A stretch of DNA of 64,000 nucleotides, from the NCBI RefSeq assembly GCF_014841125.1, contig NZ_JACYTQ010000001.1:558001-622000 (forward strand), read 5' to 3'. The first letter of the stretch is position 1; each line of letters starts with the position of its first letter. Positions 28,484-36,819 of the stretch are shown here, one piece after another. The stretch comes from Echinicola arenosa (lineage in GTDB: Bacteria > Bacteroidota > Bacteroidia > Cytophagales > Cyclobacteriaceae). The position numbers were made by a program, and so were the translations under genes. The notes beneath the pieces were generated by a model. The model saw only the letters and a program-made list of their open reading frames with translations. It was not told where the DNA came from and made no database searches.

Positions 28484-29146
28484 TTACCATTCAATTTCCG
28501 GCAATCCTTTTTCCCTCAAATAAGTATTGGTTTTACTGAAGTGTCCACAGCCCAAAAAACCCCTGTGAGCTGAAAGGGGACTTGGGTGAGGCGCATATAG
28601 CTTTAAATGTTTCGCATCAGATATAAATGCGGCCTTTTTCTTGGCATAAGCTCCCCAAAGCATAAATACCAAGCCTTCCTTTTCTTCTGCTAATTTTCGG
28701 ATCACCGCATCTGTAAATTCTTCCCATCCTCTCTTTTGGTGAGAACCTGCTTTGTGGGCTTCCACCGTCAATGTGGCATTCAAAAGCAACACACCTTGCT
28801 TTGCCCAGCGCTCCAAATTACCATGGGCAGGCACTGGAACATTTAAATCACTTTTAAGCTCCTTAAAGATGTTCATCAGCGAAGGAGGAAACGGAACACT
28901 TTCCTGCACCGAAAAGGACAGGCCGTGAGCTTGGCCTGGCCCATGATAAGGATCTTGTCCCAAAATCACCACTTTTACCTGATCAAATGGACATTGGTCA
29001 AAAGCATTGAAAATATCGCTCCCTTTAGGATAAATATGCTTGTTTTGATATTCACTTTTTACAAAATTCACCAGTGATTCAAAATAGGGCTTATCAAACT
29101 CATCAGCTAGTTTTTCCTTCCAGCCTCCATTTATTTTAACGTTCAT
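28484..29146 (-). CDS. ung: Uracil-DNA glycosylase, family 1
   Basis: 220 residues. The water-activating loop GQDPYHGPGQAHGLSFSV carries catalytic Asp65. The LLNATLTVE block and the minor-groove loop HPSPLSAHRGF carry catalytic His187. It removes uracil from DNA to start base-excision repair. Monocistronic, converging on the lepB operon. Confidence 0.97.
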   Translation of the reverse strand: MNVKINGGWKEKLADEFDKPYFESLVNFVKSEYQNKHIYPKGSDIFNAFDQCPFDQVKVVILGQDPYHGPGQAHGLSFSVQESVPFPPSLMNIFKELKSDLNVPVPAHGNLERWAKQGVLLLNATLTVEAHKAGSHQKRGWEEFTDAVIRKLAEEKEGLVFMLWGAYAKKKAAFISDAKHLKLYAPHPSPLSAHRGFLGCGHFSKTNTYLREKGLPEIEW

Positions 29147-29160
29147 TTAATTTATTTCTC

Positions 29161-29190
29161 TTGAGAATTCATAATAAACCCTTAATTTCG
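29161..29190 (+). promoter_or_regulatory. Bacteroidota-type promoter of apaG
   Basis: TTG (29161-29163), 19 bases, then TAATTTCG (29183-29190), one mismatch from TAnnTTTG, 29 bases before the apaG ATG. Confidence 0.55.
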
Positions 29191-29219
29191 AACAAAAATC
29201 CTGTTAGACAAAGTTTTTA

Positions 29220-29606
29220 ATGGTTACTGCAATCACCCAAGGAATAAAGGTAAGCGTAGAGGCTACATATCAGGCGGAATACAGTAGTCCGCACCAGCAC
29301 CACTATGTATTCACCTACAAAGTCACCATCGAAAACAATAGCTCCCACACGGTCCAACTTCTAAAAAGAAAATGGGAAGTATATGATGCTGGACAAAGCA
29401 TCAAGCTTGTCGAAGGAGATGGAGTCGTGGGGCAACAGCCCATACTCGAACCTGGAAAGTCCCATCAATATGTTTCAGGCTGTAACCTTAGCTCTGGCCT
29501 AGGAAAAATGAATGGGCAGTACTTTATGGAGCGCATCCAAGACGGAACCATCATTGAAGTACAAATACCGGAATTCCAACTCATTTCAGACATCTTCCAT
29601 AATTAA
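29220..29606 (+). CDS. apaG: ApaG domain protein
   Basis: 128 residues with the ApaG beta-sandwich: VSVEATYQAEYSSPHQHHYVFTYKVTIEN, then LLKRKWEVYDAG, and the glycine-rich end VVGQQPILEPGKSHQYVSGCNLSSGLGKMNGQY. The family is linked to Co2+ resistance and binds nucleotides or pyrophosphate in some members; the biochemical role remains unclear. A methyltransferase gene starts 4 bases after the stop, suggesting an operon. Confidence 0.93.
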   Translation: MVTAITQGIKVSVEATYQAEYSSPHQHHYVFTYKVTIENNSSHTVQLLKRKWEVYDAGQSIKLVEGDGVVGQQPILEPGKSHQYVSGCNLSSGLGKMNGQYFMERIQDGTIIEVQIPEFQLISDIFHN

Positions 29607-29610
29607 CATT

Positions 29611-30387
29611 TTGTTAGAAAAGATTTACCCACTATTGGCATACCTGAAGTACTTTCTCAGGCAGGAGGATAGGCATTCGTTGCAATCACCGTTCTCCTTC
29701 AAGGTATATGAAGGATTAAAAAAAAATCTTAAAACAAATGATGATACGGAATTAAAAGCCCTAAGAAAACAACTACTTCAAAACCACAAAAAAATAACCA
29801 TTCAGGATTTCGGGGCTGGTTCAATACATTTAAAAGAGCCCATCAGAAGAATTTCCGATATAACCCGACACAGCACCAGTTCATCCAAATTCTCAAAACT
29901 CTATCAATACTTTTGCTCCTTAACGCCAGCACAAACAGTAATTGAGTTAGGCACCTGTGTAGGAATTAACACCTGCTATTTGGCAAGGGCAACAAAAGGA
30001 AAGCTCTATACTTTTGAAGGAGCAGAAGAATTGGCAAAGGTTGCCCGAAACACTTTTTCTAACTTCTCCAAAGTCTCTTTGCTAATTGGCCAAATCGAAA
30101 TTACTTTGCCAGAATTTCTGAAGCGGCCAAACAAATTAGACTTTGTGTTGATTGATGCCCATCATGCTTACCAGCCTACCTTGACATTTTGGGAGCACAT
30201 AACACCCTTCTTAAATGAAGATAGTATTGTCGCTATTGGTGACATTCATCGTTCCAAGGAAATGGAACAAGCTTGGCACACCATCAAAGACTCCCCTTCA
30301 GTCACTATGAGCATGGACTTTTATGAATGTGGCATCCTATTTTTCAAAAAAGGCCTAAACAAAAAACATTATATACTCCACTATTAA
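29611..30387 (+). CDS. Class I SAM-dependent methyltransferase (O-methyltransferase-like)
   Basis: I set the start at TTG 29611, 4 bases after apaG. The longer frame from 29512 lies inside apaG and reads as non-family sequence. The 258-residue product has the SAM loop VIELGTCVGINTCYLA and the acidic motif YTFEGAEEL. The DFVLIDAHHAYQPT block follows and resembles metal-dependent O-methyltransferases. Substrate unknown. The stop overlaps the convergent TPMT-like gene by 4 bases. Confidence 0.82.
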   Translation: MLEKIYPLLAYLKYFLRQEDRHSLQSPFSFKVYEGLKKNLKTNDDTELKALRKQLLQNHKKITIQDFGAGSIHLKEPIRRISDITRHSTSSSKFSKLYQYFCSLTPAQTVIELGTCVGINTCYLARATKGKLYTFEGAEELAKVARNTFSNFSKVSLLIGQIEITLPEFLKRPNKLDFVLIDAHHAYQPTLTFWEHITPFLNEDSIVAIGDIHRSKEMEQAWHTIKDSPSVTMSMDFYECGILFFKKGLNKKHYILHY

Positions 30388-30980
30388 ACTTCACTTTTCC
30401 TTTTTGCTTTGAAAAACAATTCATTCCCCGCTCTAGGTGGGATAGAATTATAGCACCGTTCCATTGTCACAATTTCCAACTCTTGGCTAAACACTTCTAA
30501 GTAGTCTTGTTTAGCTCCTCCAAACGGTGGGCCATCCTTTTCAAAATCAACATCAAACAGTACACCCACCAGTCTCCCACTAGGTTTAAGCAGTTCAGCC
30601 ATTTTTTTGATGTAATCATTTCGTAAATTAGGTTTCAAGGCACAAAAGAAAGTTTGTTCCAATATAAGATCATATTGACCTTGATGATCAAAGAAATTTT
30701 CATGGTGAATATGCCCTTTGGGAAACTCAGGAAAGCGTTCCTTAAACTGCCTTAAAGGAGGTTCTGCAAAATCTAAAATATGAACATTCTTAAACCCTTT
30801 TTTATGCGCATACACAGCTTCATGGGCATTTCCTGCACCTGGAACGAGTATCTCCAATCCATGGTTTACAATTTGGTCTAAATATTGCTTTAAGGGAACA
30901 GTTGCCTCTCCTACATCCCAACCTGTATTTTGGTCGAGATACCTGGAAGTCCAATAGTTTTCATCTAATGCTTGAGACAT
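30384..30980 (-). CDS. Thiopurine S-methyltransferase (TPMT)-family methyltransferase
   Basis: 198 residues with the TPMT pattern: NYWTSRYLDQNTGWDVGE at the start, SAM loop ILVPGAGNAHEAVYAHKKGF, HILDFAEPP and DLILEQTFFCAL. Members transfer methyl groups to thiols, halides or small toxic metabolites. The substrate here is not predictable. It converges with the apaG-operon methyltransferase. Confidence 0.9.
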   Translation of the reverse strand: MSQALDENYWTSRYLDQNTGWDVGEATVPLKQYLDQIVNHGLEILVPGAGNAHEAVYAHKKGFKNVHILDFAEPPLRQFKERFPEFPKGHIHHENFFDHQGQYDLILEQTFFCALKPNLRNDYIKKMAELLKPSGRLVGVLFDVDFEKDGPPFGGAKQDYLEVFSQELEIVTMERCYNSIPPRAGNELFFKAKRKSEV

Positions 30981-31024
30981 ACATTAAAATTATTATTTGA
31001 AATTTGTTCTAATATTCGATCACT

Positions 31025-31945
31025 ATGAGTACTAATATACCTGAAGAGAAATCTTCCCGAAACGAAAAAGGGAAAAACATTTTGATCATTGTACTGATTT
31101 TGCTTGTCATCTTCAGTGGTGTCAAACTGTATCTTGACAGTGTCGACAAAACCCAAAAAACAGAAGAAATCCTCATTCTTTCAGAAGAGAATAACAACCT
31201 TAATTTGAGAATTGATTCAATGGCTTATCAACTAGACCTAAGGATCAATGAAATCAAAAAGTTAGGTGGAAACGTGGATTCCCTTGTAGTCCTTAAGGAA
31301 CAGCTACTCCAGGAAAGAAACACGGAAAGGAACCGCAGTGCGGCGGAGATTTCCGCTCTAAACAAAAAAATAGATAGCTTTTCTGGTGTATTGACAGAAA
31401 AAGACCAGGAAATTACCAGGCTTAAACAAGTCAATGAACAGCTATTTACTGAAAACCAAGACCTAAAAACATCGAAAGCCGAAATTGAAGATTCTATTGT
31501 GCAGCTTAACTTGAAGCAAGAAGAATTGGAGGAAAAGGTAAACATTGCCCAGAAGCTTCATGCAGAAAATATTGTAGTAGCTGCGGTTAACAATAAAGGA
31601 CGTGAAAGGGAAGGTTCCTTCAGAAACAGACAATTGGAAAAGCTTAAGATTTCATTTGACATATCTGAAAACAAGGTAGCTGAGCCAGGCACCAAGGATA
31701 TTTATGTTCAGGTAGTTGCTCCCAACAATCAAGTCATCTTTGACATCGCAAAAGGGTCTGGAACCTTTTCCATTGATGGAAGAGAAGAGTTTTATACCGC
31801 CAAGCAGGATATTCTCTTTGACAACACCAAAAAGCGTTTAATCTATTTATATCAAAAAGAAACAGAATACCCTGAAGGTGTATATGAGGTAAAAATCTAT
31901 TCTGAAGGATTTAACATAGGCAATAAAACATTTGAAATAAAATAA
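31025..31945 (+). CDS. Membrane-anchored coiled-coil protein of unknown function
   Basis: 306 residues. A short cytoplasmic head precedes a membrane segment at about 19-36 (NILIIVLILLVIFSGVKLYL). A long coiled coil covers about 45-185 (repeated SEENNNLNLRIDS, LKQVNEQLFTENQDLKTS). The compact beta-rich C-terminal domain at about 200-306 reads KLKISFDISENKVAEPGTKDI. I do not recognise the domain. It stands alone between a divergent methyltransferase gene and the ribosomal operon, with its own hairpin at the end. Confidence 0.75.
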   Translation: MSTNIPEEKSSRNEKGKNILIIVLILLVIFSGVKLYLDSVDKTQKTEEILILSEENNNLNLRIDSMAYQLDLRINEIKKLGGNVDSLVVLKEQLLQERNTERNRSAAEISALNKKIDSFSGVLTEKDQEITRLKQVNEQLFTENQDLKTSKAEIEDSIVQLNLKQEELEEKVNIAQKLHAENIVVAAVNNKGREREGSFRNRQLEKLKISFDISENKVAEPGTKDIYVQVVAPNNQVIFDIAKGSGTFSIDGREEFYTAKQDILFDNTKKRLIYLYQKETEYPEGVYEVKIYSEGFNIGNKTFEIK

Positions 31946-31978
31946 CTGACTTTTGAGTTTGACATATTGGATTCAATT

Positions 31979-32014
31979 AAACACCTGTGGATACCTTTAT
32001 CCATGGGTGTTTTA
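31979..32014 (+). terminator. Hairpin after the coiled-coil protein gene
   Basis: AAACACC-TG-TGGAT pairs with ATCCA-TG-GGTGTTT around a 6-base loop, followed by T residues. Confidence 0.75.
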
Positions 32015-32086
32015 CTTTTGGCATTTAGGTTTATCCATAAACCCTTACTATCCTGACTACTTGCCTTTAAAAAAGAACAGCCTTTT

Positions 32087-32116
32087 TTGATTAATTAAAA
32101 TAAACCCTTAATTTTG
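32087..32116 (+). promoter_or_regulatory. Bacteroidota-type promoter of the rpsF operon
   Basis: TTG (32087-32089), 19 bases, then TAATTTTG (32109-32116), an exact TAnnTTTG, 37 bases before the rpsF ATG. Confidence 0.8.
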
Positions 32117-32153
32117 CGGTCTGTTTAAATAATTATAGCTAAACAATTATCAA

Positions 32154-32525
32154 ATGTTCCAGAAAAATTATGAAACGGTATTCATTTTAACTCCCGTTTT
32201 GTCTGATGTTCAGATGAAGGATACCGTAGACAAGTTTGTAAACTTGTTAAAAGAAGAGGGAGCAGACATTGTAAATGTTGAAAACTGGGGTCTTAAGAAG
32301 CTAGCTTACCCAATCGAGAAGAAAAGCACTGGTTTTTACGTTCTGGTAGAATTCAAGAGCGAGCCTACTTTGATCAAGAAGTTCGAGCTTGAAATGAGAA
32401 GAGACGAGAAAGTGATGCGTTTCTTGACTACTGTTCTTGATAAGCACGCTATTGCTTACGCAGAAAGAAGAAGAAAAGGAGAATTCAACAAAAAATCTGA
32501 AGTAAAAGAGGAGGCTGCAAAATGA
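32154..32525 (+). CDS. rpsF: 30S ribosomal protein bS6
   Basis: 123 residues with the S6 fold: [45 protein letters not shown] and [10 protein letters not shown]. It binds 16S rRNA together with bS18, the next gene. The stop overlaps the rpsR start (ATGA), indicating translational coupling. Confidence 0.98.
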   Translation: MFQKNYETVFILTPVLSDVQMKDTVDKFVNLLKEEGADIVNVENWGLKKLAYPIEKKSTGFYVLVEFKSEPTLIKKFELEMRRDEKVMRFLTTVLDKHAIAYAERRRKGEFNKKSEVKEEAAK

Positions 32526-32773
32526 CACTTAAGAACGAACCAATCAACAGAGAGCAGAACAAGAAGAAGTACTGCCGATTTAGAAAATTAGGCATCAAGT
32601 ACATCGACTATAAAGATCCTAACTTCTTATTGAAGTTTGTGAATGAGCAAGGTAAAATCCTTCCAAGAAGACTTACAGGAAACTCTGCGAAATACCAGAG
32701 AAAAGTGGCTAACGCTATCAAAAAAGCAAGACATTTGGCCTTGTTACCTTATGTAACTGACGGACTAAAATAA
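32522..32773 (+). CDS. rpsR: 30S ribosomal protein bS18
   Basis: 83 residues: [22 protein letters not shown], then [34 protein letters not shown], the highly conserved S18 body. Single Cys; no sign of a zinc-binding variant. It forms a heterodimer with bS6. Start overlaps rpsF by 4 bases. Confidence 0.98.
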   Translation: MTLKNEPINREQNKKKYCRFRKLGIKYIDYKDPNFLLKFVNEQGKILPRRLTGNSAKYQRKVANAIKKARHLALLPYVTDGLK

Positions 32774-32817
32774 TCCGGCCCTGTTCTATTCAATACATAT
32801 TAAATTAGACAACTACA

Positions 32818-33261
32818 ATGGACGTTATCTTAAAAACAGACATAAAAGGACTTGGCTATAAAAACGACTTAGTTGCAGTAAAACCTGGATACGGAAGAAA
32901 TTACCTTATCCCTCAGGGTTTTGCTGTATTGGCCACAGCTTCCAACAAGAGAATTCTTGAGGAAAATATTAAGCAAGCAGCTCACAAAGCTGAGAAAATC
33001 AAAACTGCAGCTGAAGAAATCGCAGCTAAAATTGAAGGACTTACCCTTGAGATCAAAGCTAAGATCGGTGATTCAGGTAAAATCTTCGGTAAAGTTACTA
33101 CCCTTCAGATTTCTGACGCTCTTGCAGCTAAAGGTGTTGAGGTTGATAGAAAGAAAATCGCTATCAGCACGCCAGTAACCGGTGCAGGTGAGTACCAAGC
33201 AGAAGTTGACCTTCACAGAGAGGTTAAAACAGAAGTTAAGTTTGTAGTAGTAGCTGAATAA
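32818..33261 (+). CDS. rplI: 50S ribosomal protein bL9
   Basis: 147 residues. The N-terminal rRNA-binding domain has the classic signature LGYKNDLVAVKPGYGRNYLI. A long connecting helix rich in Lys and Ala follows (about 45-75), then a C-terminal domain with GKIFGKVTTLQISDAL. Last gene of the rpsF-rpsR-rplI operon, followed by a strong terminator. Confidence 0.98.
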   Translation: MDVILKTDIKGLGYKNDLVAVKPGYGRNYLIPQGFAVLATASNKRILEENIKQAAHKAEKIKTAAEEIAAKIEGLTLEIKAKIGDSGKIFGKVTTLQISDALAAKGVEVDRKKIAISTPVTGAGEYQAEVDLHREVKTEVKFVVVAE

Positions 33262-33288
33262 TCTCAGCATATTACAAGTAAGCATAGT

Positions 33289-33323
33289 AAGGCTATCCTT
33301 TAATTGGATAGCCTTATTTTTTT
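33289..33323 (+). terminator. Rho-independent terminator of the rpsF operon
   Basis: 10-bp stem AAGGCTATCC / GGATAGCCTT (33306-33315), 7-base loop, followed by a T-rich tract. Confidence 0.92.
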
Positions 33324-33340
33324 GCACAAAAAGTAAAAAA

Positions 33341-33589
33341 TCACGCGACAGCGACCTTCTCCAAGTCTTCCAACAATTTCTTGGAAACTGCTCTACTGTT
33401 TTTTTCTTTTTCAGCCTTCAAAGCTCCTAAGGCCAAAGAACTCTTTTCAATCAAACCAACAGGATTACTGTCAAAACGGTAGCTTCCCAAACACCACTCC
33501 AATTCTGACACTAACTGGTCTTCAATTTTTAACTTTTGTAGTTTCTCTACAGTAGCTTCTACTGTTTTCTCTAAAGTAAATGGTTTCAT
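33341..33589 (-). CDS. Small uncharacterised helical protein
   Basis: 82 residues from the ATG at 33589 (MKPFTLEKTVEATVEKLQKL). The longer frame from 33649 adds a low-quality leader. No signal peptide. The middle reads ELEWCLGSYRFDSNPVGL, a pattern I do not recognise. Helical and charged, probably cytoplasmic. Single gene between the rplI terminator and the GSCFA gene. Confidence 0.6.
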   Translation of the reverse strand: MKPFTLEKTVEATVEKLQKLKIEDQLVSELEWCLGSYRFDSNPVGLIEKSSLALGALKAEKEKNSRAVSKKLLEDLEKVAVA

Positions 33590-33784
33590 AGCATGAATGG
33601 TTATTAAAACATCTAACTGTCTGTAAGTCAATAAAAATAAACCAATCAAACCAAAACCTCAACATACCCTCAATAACTTTCACATATTAATAACGAACAA
33701 GGCACTTTATTAACATTTAAATAAATCAAAACTCGCAAAGACGTATAAAGCTGATCATTGCTTCAATTTGATTAATTTAGCTTT

Positions 33785-34762
33785 ATGCAATTACAGACGA
33801 ATTTTGATATCCCTCCCTATCCCACTCCAATTAATTATGACAAGACAATTGTTACGGTTGGCTCTTGCTTTTCTACTGTCATAGGCAATAAACTTTTGGA
33901 AAGAAAATTTGAAGTATTGAATAATCCTTTCGGTACCATATTCAATCCTTTGTCTTTATTTACCCTACTGCAAAAATCAATTGCAGGCCAAAATCTACCT
34001 CACGAAATGGTGATTGGTTTTCAGGGGAGGTATTTGCATTATGGCTGTCATTCTGAAATTTCAGCTTCATCTAAAACTGGCTTGTTGAATAAAATTCAAC
34101 AAGCCATCGAAAAGACAGCTTTGGCACTCTCCCACGCTTCCCATTTAATCATCACCATGGGCACAACCTATGTCTATGAACACTTACAGTTTAACCAAAC
34201 AGTGGCTAACTGCCATAAGCAACCGGCTAAACTATTCAAGAAGAGATCATTGGATATACTGGAGATGAGGTCAGCTTTTGAGGCATTGGCTACCCCTTTG
34301 ATTGCTATCAATCCTAATTTAAATATTATTTTAACGGTAAGTCCAGTGAGGCATATCAAGGATGGAATCCCTGAAAACCAATACAGCAAATCCCTGTTAA
34401 GGGTCTTCTGTCATGAACTTGAAACTTTCTTTAAAAATGTCAGCTACTTCCCCAGCTATGAAATCATGTTGGATGAACTCAGGGATTATCGCTTTTACAA
34501 GGAAGACATGATCCATCCCAGTTCCCAAGCTGAGCAATATATTTGGGAGAAGTTTTCTAAAAGCTTTCTGACTAATGACACCCAAAAAACAGTTCTAAGG
34601 ATAGAAGAAATTATCAGATCACTGTCTCATAAGCCTTTTAACCCATCTGGAGAAAGCCATCAAGCCTTTTTGAAAAACCTGCTTCAAAAAATGGAACAAA
34701 TGACACCTAAGATTGATTTTACTAGTGAAGTCAATTTCGTAAAATCACAAATTCTTTCATAA
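33785..34762 (+). CDS. GSCFA domain protein (SGNH-hydrolase-like)
   Basis: 325 residues with the GSCFA motif variant [11 protein letters not shown] at about 24-34. Further SGNH-like blocks are [37 protein letters not shown] and the C-terminal [17 protein letters not shown] with a catalytic-type Asp-x-x-His. The family is related to esterases or acyltransferases. The predicted nucleophile is the Ser of GSC. Likely co-transcribed with the DUF255 and priA genes downstream (gaps of 14 and 6 bases). Confidence 0.88.
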   Translation: MQLQTNFDIPPYPTPINYDKTIVTVGSCFSTVIGNKLLERKFEVLNNPFGTIFNPLSLFTLLQKSIAGQNLPHEMVIGFQGRYLHYGCHSEISASSKTGLLNKIQQAIEKTALALSHASHLIITMGTTYVYEHLQFNQTVANCHKQPAKLFKKRSLDILEMRSAFEALATPLIAINPNLNIILTVSPVRHIKDGIPENQYSKSLLRVFCHELETFFKNVSYFPSYEIMLDELRDYRFYKEDMIHPSSQAEQYIWEKFSKSFLTNDTQKTVLRIEEIIRSLSHKPFNPSGESHQAFLKNLLQKMEQMTPKIDFTSEVNFVKSQILS

Positions 34763-34776
34763 ACCAAATTTCCTCC

Positions 34777-36813
34777 ATGACCAAACAGGCCAATCAACTT
34801 ATAAAAAGCCAAAGTCCTTATTTATTGCAACATGCGTACAATCCTGTCAATTGGTACCCTTGGGGACCTGAAGCTTTGGCAAAAGCCAAGGCAGAAAACA
34901 AACCTATTCTAGTATCCATTGGTTACTCTGCTTGCCATTGGTGCCATGTCATGGAACATGAAAGTTTTGAGGATGAAGCAACAGCTGCCATCATGAATGA
35001 GCACTTTATTTCAATTAAAATTGACAGAGAAGAGCGGCCAGATTTGGATAACATCTACATGGATGCGGTACAGGCTATGGGACTTCAAGGTGGCTGGCCA
35101 CTCAATGTATTTCTTATGCCCAATCAAAAGCCATTTTATGGCGGCACTTATTTCCCCAACCCCAACTGGAAAGGCTTGCTCCAAAACATTGCTGAGGCCT
35201 ATGATAGACATTTTGATGACCTTGCCAAAAGCGCTGAAGGTTTTGGTAATAGCCTAAAACAGAAGGAAAAAGACAAGTATAATTTATCCTCTAGTGATAC
35301 TGAATTATCCCCAAATGAGTTGATCTTGATTTCTGATAAAATTGAAAGTCAAATGGATGAACAGTGGGGAGGTATGAAGAGAGTACCCAAGTTTCCTATG
35401 CCATCTATCTGGAATTTCTTATTGGATTATGCAAAACTAAAATCCAATCATCCACTGAAAGAGAAAGTATTCTTTACGCTAAAAAAAATAGGTATGGGAG
35501 GAATATATGACCATCTGGCCGGAGGTTTTTCAAGATATTCCGTGGATGGCGAATGGTTTGCTCCTCATTTCGAAAAAATGCTGTATGACAATGGTCAACT
35601 TCTGAGTCTCTATTCAAAAGCTTATCAAAACAGCAAGGAACCTATTTTCAGGGAAAAGATAGGAGAAACAATTCATTGGCTAAAATCTGAAATGCTCGAA
35701 AAAGAGGGGGGATTTTTTGCGGCGTTGGACGCGGACAGTGAAGGAGAGGAAGGGAAATTCTACACCTGGACTTATGATGAATTGGAAGCTTTATTGGAGG
35801 AAGGGGAAGACTGGTTTTATGAGCTGTACAATATAAGTAAAAACGGCAATTGGGAAAATGGAGCAAACATCCTCTTTCAAACTTCTTCCTATGAAAAAAT
35901 CGCCTCAAAATTCAGTTTGACAACAGAAGAACTCATAGAAAAAGTCACTTTTACCAAACAAAGACTTCTTTCACTCCGAAATATGAGGATCAGGCCAGGT
36001 TTGGATGACAAAATCCTTTCTGGATGGAATGGTCTGGTCATTTCGGGTTTAGTTCAAGCTTATTGGGCCATCAACTCAGAGGAAGCAAAAAGCATGGCTC
36101 TCCAGAATGGAGAATTTCTTCTGGACAAAATGCTTAGGAAAAATCAACTTTACCGTTCATACAAGAACGGGACTGCCTACACTCCAGCGTTCCTTGAAGA
36201 TTATGCTGCTGTGATACAAGGTTTCATTCATTTATATCAGTTAACTTTTGATGAAAAATGGATCCTTAAGGCTAGAGATTTGACTGACTTTACTCTTGAA
36301 CATTTTCTTGATCAAGAAGAGGGTTTATTCTATTTCAACAATCCAGATTCAGAAGAATTAATTGCGAATAAAAAGGAGATATTTGACAATGTAATTCCTT
36401 CATCCAATTCCATGATGGCCAGCAATCTTCATTTTCTGGGCTTATATTTCTATCATGAACCATACAGTAAACTTTCCGATCAACTATTAGACCTGATCCG
36501 AACCACTTTAATCAAGGAACCAGGTTTCTTAACCAACTGGGCAAGTGTGTATCTTTCAAAGCTTGTTCCTACTCCTGAAATTGCCATTATAGGAAAAGGA
36601 GCAAAAGGGCTAGCCCTTAAACTCCAGCAAAATTATCATGGACACAAAGTTATGGCAGTCAGTAAAACTACGGATTCAGACCTCCCTCTTTTAGAACATA
36701 AGGTGGCAGATCCCAAAGGAAATGCTTTAATTTACGTCTGCTTTAACAAAGCCTGCCAACAGCCAGTAAACACTGTAGAGGCAGCCATCAAACAATTCCC
36801 AAAACTAGCATAA
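34777..36813 (+). CDS. Thioredoxin-domain (DUF255, YyaL/SPATA20-like) protein
   Basis: 678 residues. The N-terminal thioredoxin-like domain (about 1-165) has the CxxC pair in [16 protein letters not shown] long (alpha/alpha)6-barrel like that of glycoside hydrolases or epimerases follows (about 190-560; [35 protein letters not shown]). The family is widespread from bacteria to mammals, but its enzymatic role is not established. No signal peptide, so cytoplasmic. Confidence 0.92.
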   Translation: MTKQANQLIKSQSPYLLQHAYNPVNWYPWGPEALAKAKAENKPILVSIGYSACHWCHVMEHESFEDEATAAIMNEHFISIKIDREERPDLDNIYMDAVQAMGLQGGWPLNVFLMPNQKPFYGGTYFPNPNWKGLLQNIAEAYDRHFDDLAKSAEGFGNSLKQKEKDKYNLSSSDTELSPNELILISDKIESQMDEQWGGMKRVPKFPMPSIWNFLLDYAKLKSNHPLKEKVFFTLKKIGMGGIYDHLAGGFSRYSVDGEWFAPHFEKMLYDNGQLLSLYSKAYQNSKEPIFREKIGETIHWLKSEMLEKEGGFFAALDADSEGEEGKFYTWTYDELEALLEEGEDWFYELYNISKNGNWENGANILFQTSSYEKIASKFSLTTEELIEKVTFTKQRLLSLRNMRIRPGLDDKILSGWNGLVISGLVQAYWAINSEEAKSMALQNGEFLLDKMLRKNQLYRSYKNGTAYTPAFLEDYAAVIQGFIHLYQLTFDEKWILKARDLTDFTLEHFLDQEEGLFYFNNPDSEELIANKKEIFDNVIPSSNSMMASNLHFLGLYFYHEPYSKLSDQLLDLIRTTLIKEPGFLTNWASVYLSKLVPTPEIAIIGKGAKGLALKLQQNYHGHKVMAVSKTTDSDLPLLEHKVADPKGNALIYVCFNKACQQPVNTVEAAIKQFPKLA

Positions 36814-36819
36814 GATTCT